Part shown: piece after piece, positions 8,904 to 18,758 of the stretch
Numbering within the stretch: the stretch's first letter is position 1
How the letters are laid out: each line of letters begins with the position of its first letter
DNA from: Marilutibacter penaei
Lineage (GTDB): Bacteria; Pseudomonadota; Gammaproteobacteria; Xanthomonadales; Xanthomonadaceae
Assembly: GCF_014145395.1 (NCBI RefSeq)
Contig: NZ_JACHTE010000004.1
Location: 248,001-312,000, forward strand
DNA length: 64,000 nucleotides
Reading direction: 5' to 3'
The notes under the pieces: generated by a model
What the model was told of the DNA's origin: nothing
The model's input: the letters and a program-made list of their open reading frames with translations, nothing else
Databases searched by the model: none
Translations under genes and position numbers: made by a program

Positions 8904-10343
8904 ATGCGTTCGACCCTGCTGGCCCTGGCCGCCGCCCTGCTTGTCTCGGCCCCCCTCGCCACTTCGACGCTGCACGCCGGCGAAACCGAAACGTATGTCC
9001 CCGTCGAAGCCACGGACGTGGTCGCGGGCCTGCGCGAGCGCGCATTGGAGAGCGACCTGGGCTATCGCATCGTGGAGTCCCTGACCACCGAGGTCGGCCC
9101 ACGCCTGGCCGGCAGCGAAGCCGATGCGCGCGCGGTCGAGTGGGCGACGGCGAAGTTCAAGGAACTCGGGTACGACAAGGTCTGGACCGAGCCGGTGACC
9201 TTCCCGAAGTGGGTGCGCCGCAGCGAGAGTGCCTCCGTACTCGGTGCGAACGCGCAGCCCTTGACGGTCACGGCCCTGGGCGGAAGCCCTGCCGGCACCG
9301 TCGAGGGCGAAGTGATCCGCTTCTCCGATCTGGATGCGCTGGAAGCGGCCCCTGCCGGCTCGCTGGCCGGGAAGATCGCCTTCATCGACTACCGCATGGA
9401 GCGCAGCCGTGACGGTTCCGGCTACGGCCCGGGCAGCCGCGTGCGCAGCCGCGGACCCTCGGCTGCAATACGCGCCGGCGCCATCGGCTACGTGATGCGC
9501 TCCGCGGGTACCGACTCCCATCGCAACCCGCACACCGGCATCACGCGGTTCGACGAAGGCCTGGTCCCGGTTCCCGCAGCCGCCCTGTCGGTCCCCGACG
9601 CCGACCAGTTGGCGCGGCTGCTCGCGCGCGGGCCGGCGCGCATCCGCCTTGCGCTCGATTGCGGCTGGGATGGCGAGTACACCTCCCAGAACGTCATCGG
9701 CCAGATCAATGGCAGCGAGCGGCCCGACGAGGTGGTGCTGATCGGCGGGCATCTCGACTCCTGGGACCTGGGCACGGGTGCCGTGGATGACGGCGCCGGT
9801 GTCGGCATCACCATGGCCGCGGGCGCCCTCATTGGCCAGATGCAGGTCCGTCCGCCGCGCAGCATCCGCGTGGTGGCGTTCGCGAACGAGGAGCAGGGGC
9901 TGTACGGCGGAAAAGCCTATGCCGAGGCCCACCTGGGCGAGATCCGCCAGCACCTGATCGGTGCGGAGAGCGACTTCGGCGCCGGTCGCATCTACGGGTA
10001 TTCCAGCTCGGCACCCGCCTATGCAACACCGGCCGACACCGCGATCGCCGAAGCGCTGGCGCCGCTGGGGATCGAGCACCTGCCGGGCCAGGGCGGCCCG
10101 GGACCCGACATCTCGCCGTTCGCCGCCAAGGGGCTGGCCTGGGCGCGACTGGCCCAGGACGGCAGCGACTACTTCGACCTGCATCACACGCCGGATGACA
10201 CTTTCGACAAGATCGACCCGGCGGCCCTCGCGCAGAATGTCGCCGCGTACGCGGTGTTCGCCTATCTGGCCGCTTCGGTCGAGAGCGCGGACGACTTCGG
10301 GTTCGGAAGCGCGCCCACGGCCGAGGCCGGCGACGGAAACTGA
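8904..10343 (+). CDS. Secreted M28 family zinc aminopeptidase
   Basis: A 479-residue exopeptidase with a signal peptide (MRSTLLALAAALLVSAPLA). A protease-associated-like insert lies between about residues 130 and 240. The dizinc M28 core follows: GGHLDSWDLGTGAVDDGAG supplies His and Asp ligands, NEEQGLYG the catalytic Glu and a ligand, and DLHHTPDDTFDK the last His/Asp. The ATG at 8904 is preferred to the GTG at 8892 because GGAGA lies 5 nt upstream of the ATG. It probably acts in the periplasm or outside the cell on peptides. It stands alone between mscL and a convergent methyltransferase. Confidence 0.9.
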   Translation: MRSTLLALAAALLVSAPLATSTLHAGETETYVPVEATDVVAGLRERALESDLGYRIVESLTTEVGPRLAGSEADARAVEWATAKFKELGYDKVWTEPVTFPKWVRRSESASVLGANAQPLTVTALGGSPAGTVEGEVIRFSDLDALEAAPAGSLAGKIAFIDYRMERSRDGSGYGPGSRVRSRGPSAAIRAGAIGYVMRSAGTDSHRNPHTGITRFDEGLVPVPAAALSVPDADQLARLLARGPARIRLALDCGWDGEYTSQNVIGQINGSERPDEVVLIGGHLDSWDLGTGAVDDGAGVGITMAAGALIGQMQVRPPRSIRVVAFANEEQGLYGGKAYAEAHLGEIRQHLIGAESDFGAGRIYGYSSSAPAYATPADTAIAEALAPLGIEHLPGQGGPGPDISPFAAKGLAWARLAQDGSDYFDLHHTPDDTFDKIDPAALAQNVAAYAVFAYLAASVESADDFGFGSAPTAEAGDGN

Positions 10344-10360
10344 CGCGCCCGCACGATGCG

Positions 10361-11182
10361 CTAGCGTCGTGCGTGGATCACCCACTGGCCCTGCGGGATT
10401 CCGTGCACCGGGTCCTGGACCCGGCACGCGTCGACCTGCGTGAACCCGGCATAGCGCAGGTCCTGCAGCAACTGCCAGCCGAAGTGATGGAAGCACGGGA
10501 CGCCGCCGCTGAGCGGGTCACCGTGGAACTCGGGGATGCCCAGGTGCCGTACACGGCCATCCCCCGCCAGTTCGGCGATGCGCCGGTTGCCGGCCTGCAT
10601 CTCGTAGAACGGGACGGTGAGCACCAGCGTCCCGCCCGGGCGCAGGACCCGTGCAAACTCACGGAGCGCGAGATCCGGCTGCGGAATGTGTTCGAGCACG
10701 TCGAGGCTGAGCACGCCGTCGAAACGCGCGTCCGGGTCGGCCAGCGCCGTCGCGTCGCCATGCCGCGCGAGTTCGAACGCACCCTGCCGCCACAGCCAGC
10801 CGGTCAGTCGCAACCGCTGCCACCCCGAGCGCAGGTATTCGCTTCCCACCAACCGCGTCCGGCGGCGCAATGCCAGGTGCAGGCGGCTGGCCTGCTCGGT
10901 GGACCGCACCGTGGCCCGGGCCGGGAGCGAACCCAGGGCGTCCAGCAACACCTGCGCGGCGGCCCGCTGGCGTGCGTTGCAGCCGCAGCCACGGCAGCCG
11001 AGCCCCTCGCGAAGGCCGTCCGCCATCCCATTGGCACCGGAATCAAAACCCCGTCCGGACCCACACAGGATGCAGGCGCCCGCCACGTGGGAACCCTCCA
11101 GCGCCTGCTGGATGGCCGCTGATTCGGCCGCTCGTACGCGCCCTGCGTCACGCGCCCAGTCTTCGAGCCCCCCCCATCGCAT
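10361..11182 (-). CDS. Class I SAM-dependent methyltransferase with N-terminal zinc-ribbon-like part
   Basis: A 273-residue protein. The N-terminal third has two paired cysteines (CILCGS and CRGCGCNARQRA), the arrangement of a zinc ribbon. The rest is a Methyltransf_11-like domain; the canonical GxGxG loop is weak, but FDGVLSLDVLEHIPQPDLALREFARVLRPGGTLVLTVPF is diagnostic. Substrate unknown. The ATG at 11182 starts 11 nt after the SpoU methyltransferase stop, so the two are likely co-transcribed. Confidence 0.75.
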   Translation of the reverse strand: MRWGGLEDWARDAGRVRAAESAAIQQALEGSHVAGACILCGSGRGFDSGANGMADGLREGLGCRGCGCNARQRAAAQVLLDALGSLPARATVRSTEQASRLHLALRRRTRLVGSEYLRSGWQRLRLTGWLWRQGAFELARHGDATALADPDARFDGVLSLDVLEHIPQPDLALREFARVLRPGGTLVLTVPFYEMQAGNRRIAELAGDGRVRHLGIPEFHGDPLSGGVPCFHHFGWQLLQDLRYAGFTQVDACRVQDPVHGIPQGQWVIHARR

Positions 11183-11193
11183 GGCGCCGGGAC

Positions 11194-12033
11194 TCAGTGA
11201 CGCATCCGCCACGCAGCCAGCATGACGGCCGTGGCGGCCGCCACGTTGAGGCTTTCCACCGCGCCCGTGCCCGGGACCGACAGCTGCAGATCGCAGGCCT
11301 GGGCGAAGTCGCGATCCATGCCGCTGCCCTCCGCCCCCATTACCAGCACGAGGCGTTCCGGGAGTACCGCGTCGAAGACGCTGCTCCCCCCGGCCACGAC
11401 CGTCGCGGCCAGTTGGAAGCCGCCACCGCGCAACTGGGCCACGGCGTTTTCGGGACGCCCCATGCGGACCTCGGGCACCGCCTCCGCCCCGCCCTCGGCA
11501 ACGCGGGACGCCGCCCCCGACAACGCGAGCGTCGAGTGCCGCGGCAGCAGGATGGCAGACGCCCCGAAGTGCGCAGCCGAGCGCAGGATCGCACCGTAGT
11601 TGTGGGGGTTGCCGACGCCATCGAGCCAGATCGCAAGGTGCGGGCCGGGCGCCAGCGACGCGAGCCAGTCCGTCAGGGCAAGGGCGGGCGGGCGCAGGAC
11701 GTCCGCCACCACGCCTTCGTGGTGCCCGCTTGCCGCAAGCCGGCGGAGGTCGTCCTCGTCGACCACCCGATACCCCACGCGGTGGGCCGCGCACCATTTC
11801 AGCAGGGGCTGCAGATCGGGGATACGCGATTCGGCGAGGTAAAGCTTGCGCAGGGCGTCGGGACGCCTGGCGAACATCGCCCGCACGGCGTTGAGCCCGT
11901 ACAGGCGCAGTTCGCGCGCCGTACCCGGTGCGTCGGGGGCGCCGGCGTCGGTCACCGGACGCTTCCCGGCGCGACCGGTGCGGTCGCGCTCTCGCCGGTT
12001 GCCACGCCCCCAGGGGGAGCCGGACTCAGCCAT
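11194..12033 (-). CDS. TrmH/SpoU-family RNA 2'-O-ribose methyltransferase
   Basis: A 279-residue SPOUT methyltransferase. An N-terminal substrate-binding domain (YGLNAVRAMF...) precedes the trefoil-knot domain with the three SpoU motifs: NPHNYGAILRSA (motif 1, with Asn and Arg), VMGAEGSGM (motif 2) and SVPGTGAVESLNVAAATAVML (motif 3). The RlmB-like layout suggests an rRNA or tRNA target, but the exact nucleotide is not predictable. The first 35 residues are basic and look disordered. Confidence 0.88.
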   Translation of the reverse strand: MAESGSPWGRGNRRERDRTGRAGKRPVTDAGAPDAPGTARELRLYGLNAVRAMFARRPDALRKLYLAESRIPDLQPLLKWCAAHRVGYRVVDEDDLRRLAASGHHEGVVADVLRPPALALTDWLASLAPGPHLAIWLDGVGNPHNYGAILRSAAHFGASAILLPRHSTLALSGAASRVAEGGAEAVPEVRMGRPENAVAQLRGGGFQLAATVVAGGSSVFDAVLPERLVLVMGAEGSGMDRDFAQACDLQLSVPGTGAVESLNVAAATAVMLAAWRMRH

Positions 12034-12054
12034 GGCCGACCGCGCCCCTGCGCG

Positions 12055-13497
12055 TCACTGCGAGGCCTTCCGTTCGGCCCAGAAATCCGCATTGCGGATA
12101 CCCAGGGCTTCCGGGTCGAATTCCGGGTCCAGCCCCGCTTTCTTCTGCCGCTCATAGTCGCGCAGCGCGGCGAAGGCCGGCTTTTGCAGGATCAGGATGG
12201 CGATGATGTTCAGCCACGCCATCAGGCCAACGCCGATGTCGCCCAGCCCCCATGCCAGCGCCGCGCTCTTCACCGCCCCGTAGGCCACCGCGGCCATGAT
12301 GCCAATGCGCAGCAGCAGGGTCAGCCACGGACGGTGCACGCGCCGGTTGATGTAGGTGACGTTGGTTTCCGCCATGTAGTAGTACGCCACGATGGTGGTG
12401 AAGGCGAAGAAAAGCAGGGCCAGCGCGACGAAGGGCGCCCCGAAGCCCTGGAGGAAGGTCTCGACCGCCGCCTGCGCGTATCCGGGACCGGCCTCCACCC
12501 CCGGCAGTTCGTTGACGATCATGCTGCCGTCCGGGGCCTGCACGTTGTACATCCCGGTCGACAGGATCAGGAAGGCCGTGGCCGAGCAGACCAGCAGGGT
12601 GTCGACATAGACGGAGAAGGCCTGCACGTAGCCCTGCTTCGCCGGATGCGAGACCTCGGCCGCGGCCGCCGCATGCGGGCCGGTACCCTGCCCGGCTTCG
12701 TTGGAATAGATGCCACGCTTCACGCCCCACTCCACCGCCAGGCCCGCCACCGCACCGAACGCGGCTTCGCGGCCGAAGGCGCTGTTGAAGATCAGCGCGA
12801 CCATGTCGGGCAGCATCTGCACGTTCATGACCACCACGACCAGCGCGATGACCATGTACGCAGCGGCCATGAACGGCACCACCACCTGGGCGAAGTGCGC
12901 GATGCGCTTCACGCCACCGAAGATGATGAAGCCCAGTGCGAGCACCACCACCGTCGCGGTGATCCACGGCTCGATGCCCCACGCGGTCTGCATCCCCTGG
13001 GCGATGCTGTTGGCCTGCACGCCCGGCAGCAGCAGGCCGGTGGCGATGACCGTCACCAGCGCGAACAGCCAGGCGTACCAGCGCTGGCCCATCGCCTTTT
13101 CGATGAAGTAGGCAGGCCCTCCGCGGTACTGGCCCTTCTCGTCCTTCTCCTTGTAGATCTGCGCAAGCGTCGATTCCACGTAGGCCGTCGAGGCACCGAG
13201 GAAGGCCACGACCCACATCCAGAAGACCGCACCGGGACCGCCGAACGTGATCGCGGTGGCGACGCCGGCGATGTTGCCGGTGCCCACGCGTCCGGACAGG
13301 GACATCGCCAGCGCCTGGAACGATGACACGCCAGCCCGCGACGACTGCCCCGAGAACAGCAGCCGGATCATCTCGCCGAAACCGCGCACCTGCATGAAGC
13401 GGCTGCGTATCGAGAAATACAGCCCCGCGCCAAGGCACAGGTAGATCAGTGCGCGACTCCAGATGATGTCGTTGAGTGCCGTGACCAGTGCTTCCAC
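12055..13497 (-). CDS. Alanine/glycine:cation symporter (AGCS family)
   Basis: A 480-residue Na+-coupled amino-acid transporter with about ten hydrophobic helices. Family signatures include GTGNIAGVATAITFGGPGAVFWMWVVAFLGA near residue 80 and SNEAGQGTGPHAAAAAE near residue 270. The start is GTG at 13497, supported by a GGGGAGAG ribosome binding site 6 nt upstream. No glycine riboswitch was seen in the 131 nt before it. Confidence 0.92.
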   Translation of the reverse strand: MEALVTALNDIIWSRALIYLCLGAGLYFSIRSRFMQVRGFGEMIRLLFSGQSSRAGVSSFQALAMSLSGRVGTGNIAGVATAITFGGPGAVFWMWVVAFLGASTAYVESTLAQIYKEKDEKGQYRGGPAYFIEKAMGQRWYAWLFALVTVIATGLLLPGVQANSIAQGMQTAWGIEPWITATVVVLALGFIIFGGVKRIAHFAQVVVPFMAAAYMVIALVVVVMNVQMLPDMVALIFNSAFGREAAFGAVAGLAVEWGVKRGIYSNEAGQGTGPHAAAAAEVSHPAKQGYVQAFSVYVDTLLVCSATAFLILSTGMYNVQAPDGSMIVNELPGVEAGPGYAQAAVETFLQGFGAPFVALALLFFAFTTIVAYYYMAETNVTYINRRVHRPWLTLLLRIGIMAAVAYGAVKSAALAWGLGDIGVGLMAWLNIIAILILQKPAFAALRDYERQKKAGLDPEFDPEALGIRNADFWAERKASQ

Positions 13498-13628
13498 CTA
13501 GCTCTCTCCCCAGAAAGGCCGCCGTGCGCGGCAAAACAGGGCGGTCGCCCCGAAACAGCGCCCACGATACCCGGAATCATGGAGGACGTGGACGGGCGGC
13601 GCCGGGGTGGCCCTGGGCGCCGCCGGCG

Positions 13629-16600
13629 TCAGGCCAGTCCGCCGGCCTCGGGCGTGTCGGCCTCCAGCGTCTCCAGCTCGTGCTTCACCGCGTCGGGCGA
13701 ACGCGTGTACCTGGCCAGCAGCACGTAGAACACGGGCACGATGAACAAGGACAGCAAGGTGGAGAAGGAGACGCCGGCGATGACCACCACGCCAATCGTG
13801 GCGCGGCTGGCGGAACCGGGACCGCCGGCCAGCACCAGCGGCAGGGCGCCCGCGACGGTGGCGATCGAAGTCATCAGGATCGGACGCAGTCGCACCGTGG
13901 AGGATTCGACGATCGCCTCGTGGAGGCTGCGGCCGGCGTCGCGAAGCTGGTTGGCGAACTCCACGATCAGGATGCCGTTCTTCGCCGCCAGCCCCACCAG
14001 CATCACGATGCCGATCTGGCTGAAAAGGTTCAGCGTGCCTCCCGAGAGCGCCAGCCCGATCAACGCACCCAGCACACCCAGCGGCACCGTCAGCATGATG
14101 ACGAAGGGATGGATGAAGCTCTCGAACTGTGCGGCCAGCACCAGGTACACGATGAGCAGCGCCATCACGAAGGTCAGCAGCACCGCGCTGCCCGCGTTCT
14201 GGTACTCCCGGGACTCGCCCTTCCAGTCGACCTGGGCGTACTCCGGCAGTTCTTCGTCGACCACCTGGTTGACCCATTCGATGGCGTCGCCCAGGCGATA
14301 GCCGTCGACCAGTCCCGCGCTGATGGTGATCGCACGCAGGCGGTTGAAGCGGTTCAGGCTGCCCGCCTCGGCCAGTTCGGTCAGTGTCACCAGGTTGGAC
14401 AGGGGCACCAGTTCGCCATTGCGTGCACGCACCTGGATCGCCTCGAGGTCGGCCGGCGCGGCGCGTGCCGGACGGTCGGCCTGCACCACCACGTCGTACT
14501 CCTCGCCATCCTGGACGAACGTCGTGACGCGACGGCTGCCCATCATCGTTTCCAGCGCGCGCCCCACCGCCGACACGCTGACGCCGAGGTCGGCGGCCCG
14601 CTGGCGGTTGATCTGCACGCGCATCTGCGGCCGGGTCTCCTGGTAGTCCGAATCCGCGCCGTAGAGGTTGGGATTCCCGTCCATCCGTTCGAGGATGCGG
14701 TCGCGCCACTCCGCGAGCTGCTCGTAGTCGGGACCGCCGATCACCACCTGCAGCGGCTGTCCGCCACTGCGCACCAGTCCCGTCCGCACGCGCGGGAAGG
14801 CACGAACGCCGGTCAGCTTGTCGAGCTCGCCACGCAGCCCTTCCACCACGTCGTTGGTGCTGGCTTCGCGCTTGTCCCAATCCTGGAGGAACACGATCAC
14901 GTTGCCCGTGTGCATTTCCTCGCTGGCGCCCCAGCCGCCCGGCACGCGGGTGTTGGAACGCTGGATCGGCCGGCTGGCATCGCCATCGGTGGCGATCTGG
15001 TCGGCCATCACGTCCTCGACCTGCTTGATCTGCTCCACCGTGTAGTCGAAGCCCGCGCCCTCCGGCCCGACCACCGAAACGAAGAAGACGCCCCGGTCCT
15101 CCGGCGGAGCCAGCTCCGAGGGCAGCCAGCGGAAGAGGCCATAGATGGCCACCAGCGACACCACCATCAAGGCGCCGAAGATCCATGGTCGCTCGACGCT
15201 CCGGTCGAGGAAGCGCCGGTAGCGCCCCGCCAGCCCGTCCAGCCTGGCGGTGATCCAGCGATGCACGCGGTTCGACTTTCCCTCGCTGTGCGGACGCACC
15301 AGTTTCGACGCCATCATCGGGCTCAACGTGAGCGCCACGAAGGCCGAGATCGCCACCGCGCTGGCAAGGGCAACGGAAAGCTCGCGGAACAGGCGGCCGG
15401 TGTTGCCTTCCATGAACCCGACCGGCAGGAACACCGCCACGAGCACCGCCGTCGTTGCGATCACCGCGAAAGCGACCTGGCGTGTTCCTCGCTTGGCGGC
15501 CACCAGCGGGGGTTCGCCGAGGTCGGTGCGACGCTGGATGTTCTCGAGCACCACGATCGCGTCATCCACGACGAGCCCGATGCACAGCACCAGCGCCAGT
15601 AGTGTCAGCAGGTTGATGGAGAAGCCAAAGGCGTACAGCGGAATGAACGCCGCCACCAGGCAGACCGGCACGGTGACCGCCGGGATCAGGGCCGCCCGGA
15701 AACTGCCCAGGAACAGCCAGATCACCAGCAGCACCAGCACGATGGCTTCGAACAGGGTGTGGTAGACGCGCTCGATGGCAGCTTCGATGAAGAGCGTGCT
15801 GTCGTAGGCGACGAAGATCTCCGTGCCCTGCGGCAGGCTGGGCTGGATGCGCTCCGCTTCCTCGCGCGCCGCCCGGGCAACCTCCAGCGCGTTCGCGGTC
15901 GAGGTCTTGTTGATGCCCAGTCCGATATTGGGCTCGCCGTTGCTGCGGTAGTACGCCCGGCGCTCGGCGGACGCCAGTTCAACCCGGGCGACGTCGCCCA
16001 ACCGAACGACATACCCGTCGTCGCCCTTGCGCAGGGGGACCGCGGCGAAATCCTCGGGCGCCTGGTAGCTGCGCGCCAGACGGAGGGTGAAATCGCGTTC
16101 GCCGGACTCGATGCGCCCCGCGGGCAGTTCCACGTTCTCCGCGCGCAGCGCGTCCTCGACATCGTTCGCCGTGATGCCGCGCGCCGCCATCGCGTCGCGG
16201 TCCAGCCACACCCGCATCGCGTAGCGCTGCTGGCCACCGATGCGGACCGTGGAGACGCCGTCGAGGCTGGACAGGCGATCGACCACGTAGCGCTCGGCAT
16301 AGTCGCTGAGCTCCAGCGGGTCCATCGTCGTACTGCGCATGTTGAGCCAGATGACGGTGTCGGAATCGCTGTCGGCCTTCTCGACCTCGGGCGGATCCGC
16401 CTCGTCCGGCATGCGGTCGGCCACGCCGCTGATGGCATCGCGCACGTCGTTCGCGGCCGCCTCGATGTCGCGCTCCAGGGTGAATTCGATCGTCACCGAA
16501 GCACGGCCATTGACCGAGCGGGAGGAAATGGTCTCCACGCCTTCGATGCCCGACAGCGCATCCTCCAGGATCTGGGTGACGCGGGTCTCGACCACGGCCG

Positions 16601-16766
16601 CCGAAGCGCCCGGGTAGGTCACGTCCACCGACACGATGGGCGGGTCGATCGCGGGAAGCTCCCGCAGCGTCAGCCTCGAGAAAGCCATCACGCCCAGCAC
16701 GATGAGCAACAGGCTCATCACCGTGGCGAACACCGGGCGCCGGATCGACAGCTCCGAGAAATTCAT
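13629..16766 (-). CDS. RND multidrug efflux permease (HAE1 family)
   Basis: A 1045-residue proton-driven inner-membrane pump. The N-terminus MNFSELSIRRPVFA and twelve predicted helices with two large periplasmic loops are standard. TM4 carries the proton-relay pair Asp401-Asp402 (GLVVDDAIVV), which marks the drug-export (HAE1) subfamily. It begins 3 nt after the adaptor gene. No outer-membrane channel gene follows, so a TolC-like partner must come from elsewhere. Just beyond the stop, a GC-rich inverted repeat may act as a weak terminator. Confidence 0.95.
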   Translation of the reverse strand: MNFSELSIRRPVFATVMSLLLIVLGVMAFSRLTLRELPAIDPPIVSVDVTYPGASAAVVETRVTQILEDALSGIEGVETISSRSVNGRASVTIEFTLERDIEAAANDVRDAISGVADRMPDEADPPEVEKADSDSDTVIWLNMRSTTMDPLELSDYAERYVVDRLSSLDGVSTVRIGGQQRYAMRVWLDRDAMAARGITANDVEDALRAENVELPAGRIESGERDFTLRLARSYQAPEDFAAVPLRKGDDGYVVRLGDVARVELASAERRAYYRSNGEPNIGLGINKTSTANALEVARAAREEAERIQPSLPQGTEIFVAYDSTLFIEAAIERVYHTLFEAIVLVLLVIWLFLGSFRAALIPAVTVPVCLVAAFIPLYAFGFSINLLTLLALVLCIGLVVDDAIVVLENIQRRTDLGEPPLVAAKRGTRQVAFAVIATTAVLVAVFLPVGFMEGNTGRLFRELSVALASAVAISAFVALTLSPMMASKLVRPHSEGKSNRVHRWITARLDGLAGRYRRFLDRSVERPWIFGALMVVSLVAIYGLFRWLPSELAPPEDRGVFFVSVVGPEGAGFDYTVEQIKQVEDVMADQIATDGDASRPIQRSNTRVPGGWGASEEMHTGNVIVFLQDWDKREASTNDVVEGLRGELDKLTGVRAFPRVRTGLVRSGGQPLQVVIGGPDYEQLAEWRDRILERMDGNPNLYGADSDYQETRPQMRVQINRQRAADLGVSVSAVGRALETMMGSRRVTTFVQDGEEYDVVVQADRPARAAPADLEAIQVRARNGELVPLSNLVTLTELAEAGSLNRFNRLRAITISAGLVDGYRLGDAIEWVNQVVDEELPEYAQVDWKGESREYQNAGSAVLLTFVMALLIVYLVLAAQFESFIHPFVIMLTVPLGVLGALIGLALSGGTLNLFSQIGIVMLVGLAAKNGILIVEFANQLRDAGRSLHEAIVESSTVRLRPILMTSIATVAGALPLVLAGGPGSASRATIGVVVIAGVSFSTLLSLFIVPVFYVLLARYTRSPDAVKHELETLEADTPEAGGLA

Positions 16767-16769
16767 GGG

Positions 16770-17906
16770 TCAGTCCTCGCGCTCGTCGGCGGATCCTTCG
16801 GCAGGCATCTCGACCGCCGCCTCCGTATCCTGGCGCGCACCGCCTTCCGTGATGCGGCTGCCCGGGCGCAACTTGCCGGTCCCGTCGATCACGATCCGGT
16901 CGCCCGCGGCAATCCCGTCCTCGACCTCGGCGAAGCCTTCGCGCCGCGCCCCGATCTGCACGTTCACCCGTTCCACCGTGTCGTCGTCCTTGACCCTGAA
17001 CACATACGACGCATTGCCGATCTGCACGATGGCGATCTCGGGCAGCACCAGCGCCTCGCGCTCGGGCCGGCTCAGCACTACCTGCAACAGCATGCCCGGC
17101 CGCAGCGTGCGATCCGGGTTGTCGAAGTCCCCGCGCACCGTGACCGCGCGGGTCGCGGGGTCGATGCGCGCATCGATGGTGCTGACCACGCCCGGGAAAT
17201 CCCGCCCCGGCCAGGCCTCGCTGTGCCCCGCGAGCGGCTGGCCGACCGCCAGGTGCGCGAGCTGCTGCTCGGGCACCGGGAAGTCGACGAACACACGGTG
17301 CGTGTCGTCCAGGGTCGCAATGGCCGTGCCCGGCGTCACCAGGGCGCCAGGGCTGACCTGGCGGATGCCGAGCACGCCCGCGAACGGCGCGCGGACCACG
17401 CGGTCGCTGATCTGGGCCCGGATCTGCGCCACGCGCGCGCGCGCCGCGTCACGGATCGCGCGCTGGGCGTCGAACTGGGAGGTGGCGATGAGCTTCTGCT
17501 CGATCAGCTCACCCTGCCGCTGGAACAGGCGGTCGGCCTCTTCGGCGGCGGCCAGCGCCTCGTTCAGCGCTGCCTGCTGCTGCTCGCCACTCAACGTCAC
17601 CAGCGGAGCCCCTGCCGCGACCTCGTCGCCACTTTCGAAGTGCACCTGCTGGACCACTTCGCTGACCTTCGCGGTCACGGTTACCGATTCACGGGCCTTG
17701 ACCGTTCCCAGGGCCTGGATGGTATCGCTCCAAGGCCGTGCCTCGAGCACCTGGGTGGTGACCGGCGTGGCCCGGGGCGCCTGTTCTCCATCACTGCCCG
17801 GCCCGGCCCCGCCGCATCCCGCCAGCACGCATCCCGCAAGCACCCACCCCACAAGCCACGGGGCGGCCGGCCGCCGCCATGGACCACGGCCCCTGCCGCC
17901 CTCCAT
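16770..17906 (-). CDS. RND efflux periplasmic adaptor (membrane fusion protein)
   Basis: A lipoprotein-type adaptor linking the RND pump to an outer-membrane channel. The N-terminus has an LAGC lipobox after a hydrophobic stretch. The order is barrel-sandwich half, alpha-hairpin coiled coil (NEALAAAEEADRLFQRQGELIEQ), second lipoyl half (VRAPFAGVLGIRQVSPGALV), then beta-barrel and membrane-proximal domains. The start is uncertain: three in-frame candidates lie between 17906 and 17993; I use 17906 because it gives a compact signal peptide. It is coupled to the downstream pump. Confidence 0.88.
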   Translation of the reverse strand: MEGGRGRGPWRRPAAPWLVGWVLAGCVLAGCGGAGPGSDGEQAPRATPVTTQVLEARPWSDTIQALGTVKARESVTVTAKVSEVVQQVHFESGDEVAAGAPLVTLSGEQQQAALNEALAAAEEADRLFQRQGELIEQKLIATSQFDAQRAIRDAARARVAQIRAQISDRVVRAPFAGVLGIRQVSPGALVTPGTAIATLDDTHRVFVDFPVPEQQLAHLAVGQPLAGHSEAWPGRDFPGVVSTIDARIDPATRAVTVRGDFDNPDRTLRPGMLLQVVLSRPEREALVLPEIAIVQIGNASYVFRVKDDDTVERVNVQIGARREGFAEVEDGIAAGDRIVIDGTGKLRPGSRITEGGARQDTEAAVEMPAEGSADERED

Positions 17907-17993
17907 GCGCGAGACGGTGAGGAAGGAGGCGAATCGGGAGACTGGGGGCATGCGGGACTCGATCACGGGCAGGCGGGCACAGGCAAACGGCAA

Positions 17994-18014
17994 CGTTAGC
18001 CGCCCTTGTTAACG
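17994..18014. promoter_or_regulatory. Inverted repeat CGTTA-N11-TAACG upstream of the efflux operon
   Basis: A 21-bp dyad (17994-17998 and 18010-18014) lies in the 250 bp between the napC stop and the adaptor gene, just upstream of the pump operon. Its size and position suit a repressor operator of TetR or similar type, but no regulator gene is adjacent. Confidence 0.3.
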
Positions 18015-18157
18015 CCCGCCTGTCCCATAAGTTGACACCGGTGCACATCGCGATGCCGTGAGGACGGGGCCATACCCCGCAACGTGACGGCAATCGCATT
18101 GCGGATGGGACTGCCCGAGCCCGCCTTCCCCGGTGGCGCGCCCGCCGCGCGTGGCGC

Positions 18158-18757
18158 TCAGCCCTGCGGCACGCCGGACATGTCCGGCAGGTGGTGCGCG
18201 ACGCCCTTGTGGCAGTCGATGCAGGTCTTCTCGCCGGTCCCCAGCCAGCGCTGGTGGATCTGTGCCGATCGTGGCGATTGGCGGGTCAGGTCCATCGAGT
18301 CGTAGTCGTGGCAGTTCCGGCACTCCAGCGAGTCGTTGGCCTTCAGCCGCGCCCATTCATGCGTGGCCAGGACCAGACGCTCGTCGAGGAACTTCTCGCG
18401 GGTGTTGATGGTGCCGAAGATCTTGCCCCAGACCTCCTTCGAGGCCTGCATCTTGCGCGCGATCTTGTCAGTCCAGTCATGGGGCACGTGGCAATCCGGG
18501 CAGGTCGCACGCACCCCGGAGCGGTTGTTGTAGTGGATGGTCGTCTTCAGCTCCTCGAAGACGTTGTCGTTCATCTCGTGGCAGCTGACGCAGAAGGTCT
18601 CGGTATTGGTCGCTTCCAGCGCCGTATTGAAGCCCCCCCAGAACATGATGCCGGCGATGAAGCCGCCAAGCGCCAGGAAGCCCAGGCTGAAATGCGTGCT
18701 CGGCTTGCGGAACGTGTCCCAGAAGCCCTTGGCCGCCGCTTTCGCGCGTGCCCACAC
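18158..18757 (-). CDS. napC: Tetrahaem cytochrome c NapC (quinol dehydrogenase)
   Basis: A 199-residue membrane-anchored NapC/NirT cytochrome that oxidises quinol and passes electrons to NapB. One N-terminal transmembrane helix ([17 protein letters not shown]) is followed by four CxxCH haem motifs: CVSCH, CPDCH, CRNCH and CIDCH. The likely start is the GTG at 18757, one base after the napB stop; upstream in-frame codons run inside napB. It is the last gene of the nap operon. Confidence 0.93.
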   Translation of the reverse strand: MWARAKAAAKGFWDTFRKPSTHFSLGFLALGGFIAGIMFWGGFNTALEATNTETFCVSCHEMNDNVFEELKTTIHYNNRSGVRATCPDCHVPHDWTDKIARKMQASKEVWGKIFGTINTREKFLDERLVLATHEWARLKANDSLECRNCHDYDSMDLTRQSPRSAQIHQRWLGTGEKTCIDCHKGVAHHLPDMSGVPQG

Positions 18758-18758
18758 G

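Noticed and set aside
13498-13628. Glycine riboswitch before the alanine/glycine symporter
   Set aside because: No tandem glycine-aptamer core was found; the region has only a GC-rich hairpin and a Shine-Dalgarno.
18032-18037. Perfect TTGACA -35 element on the plus strand
   Set aside because: No -10 hexamer lies 16-18 bp downstream and no plus-strand gene follows.
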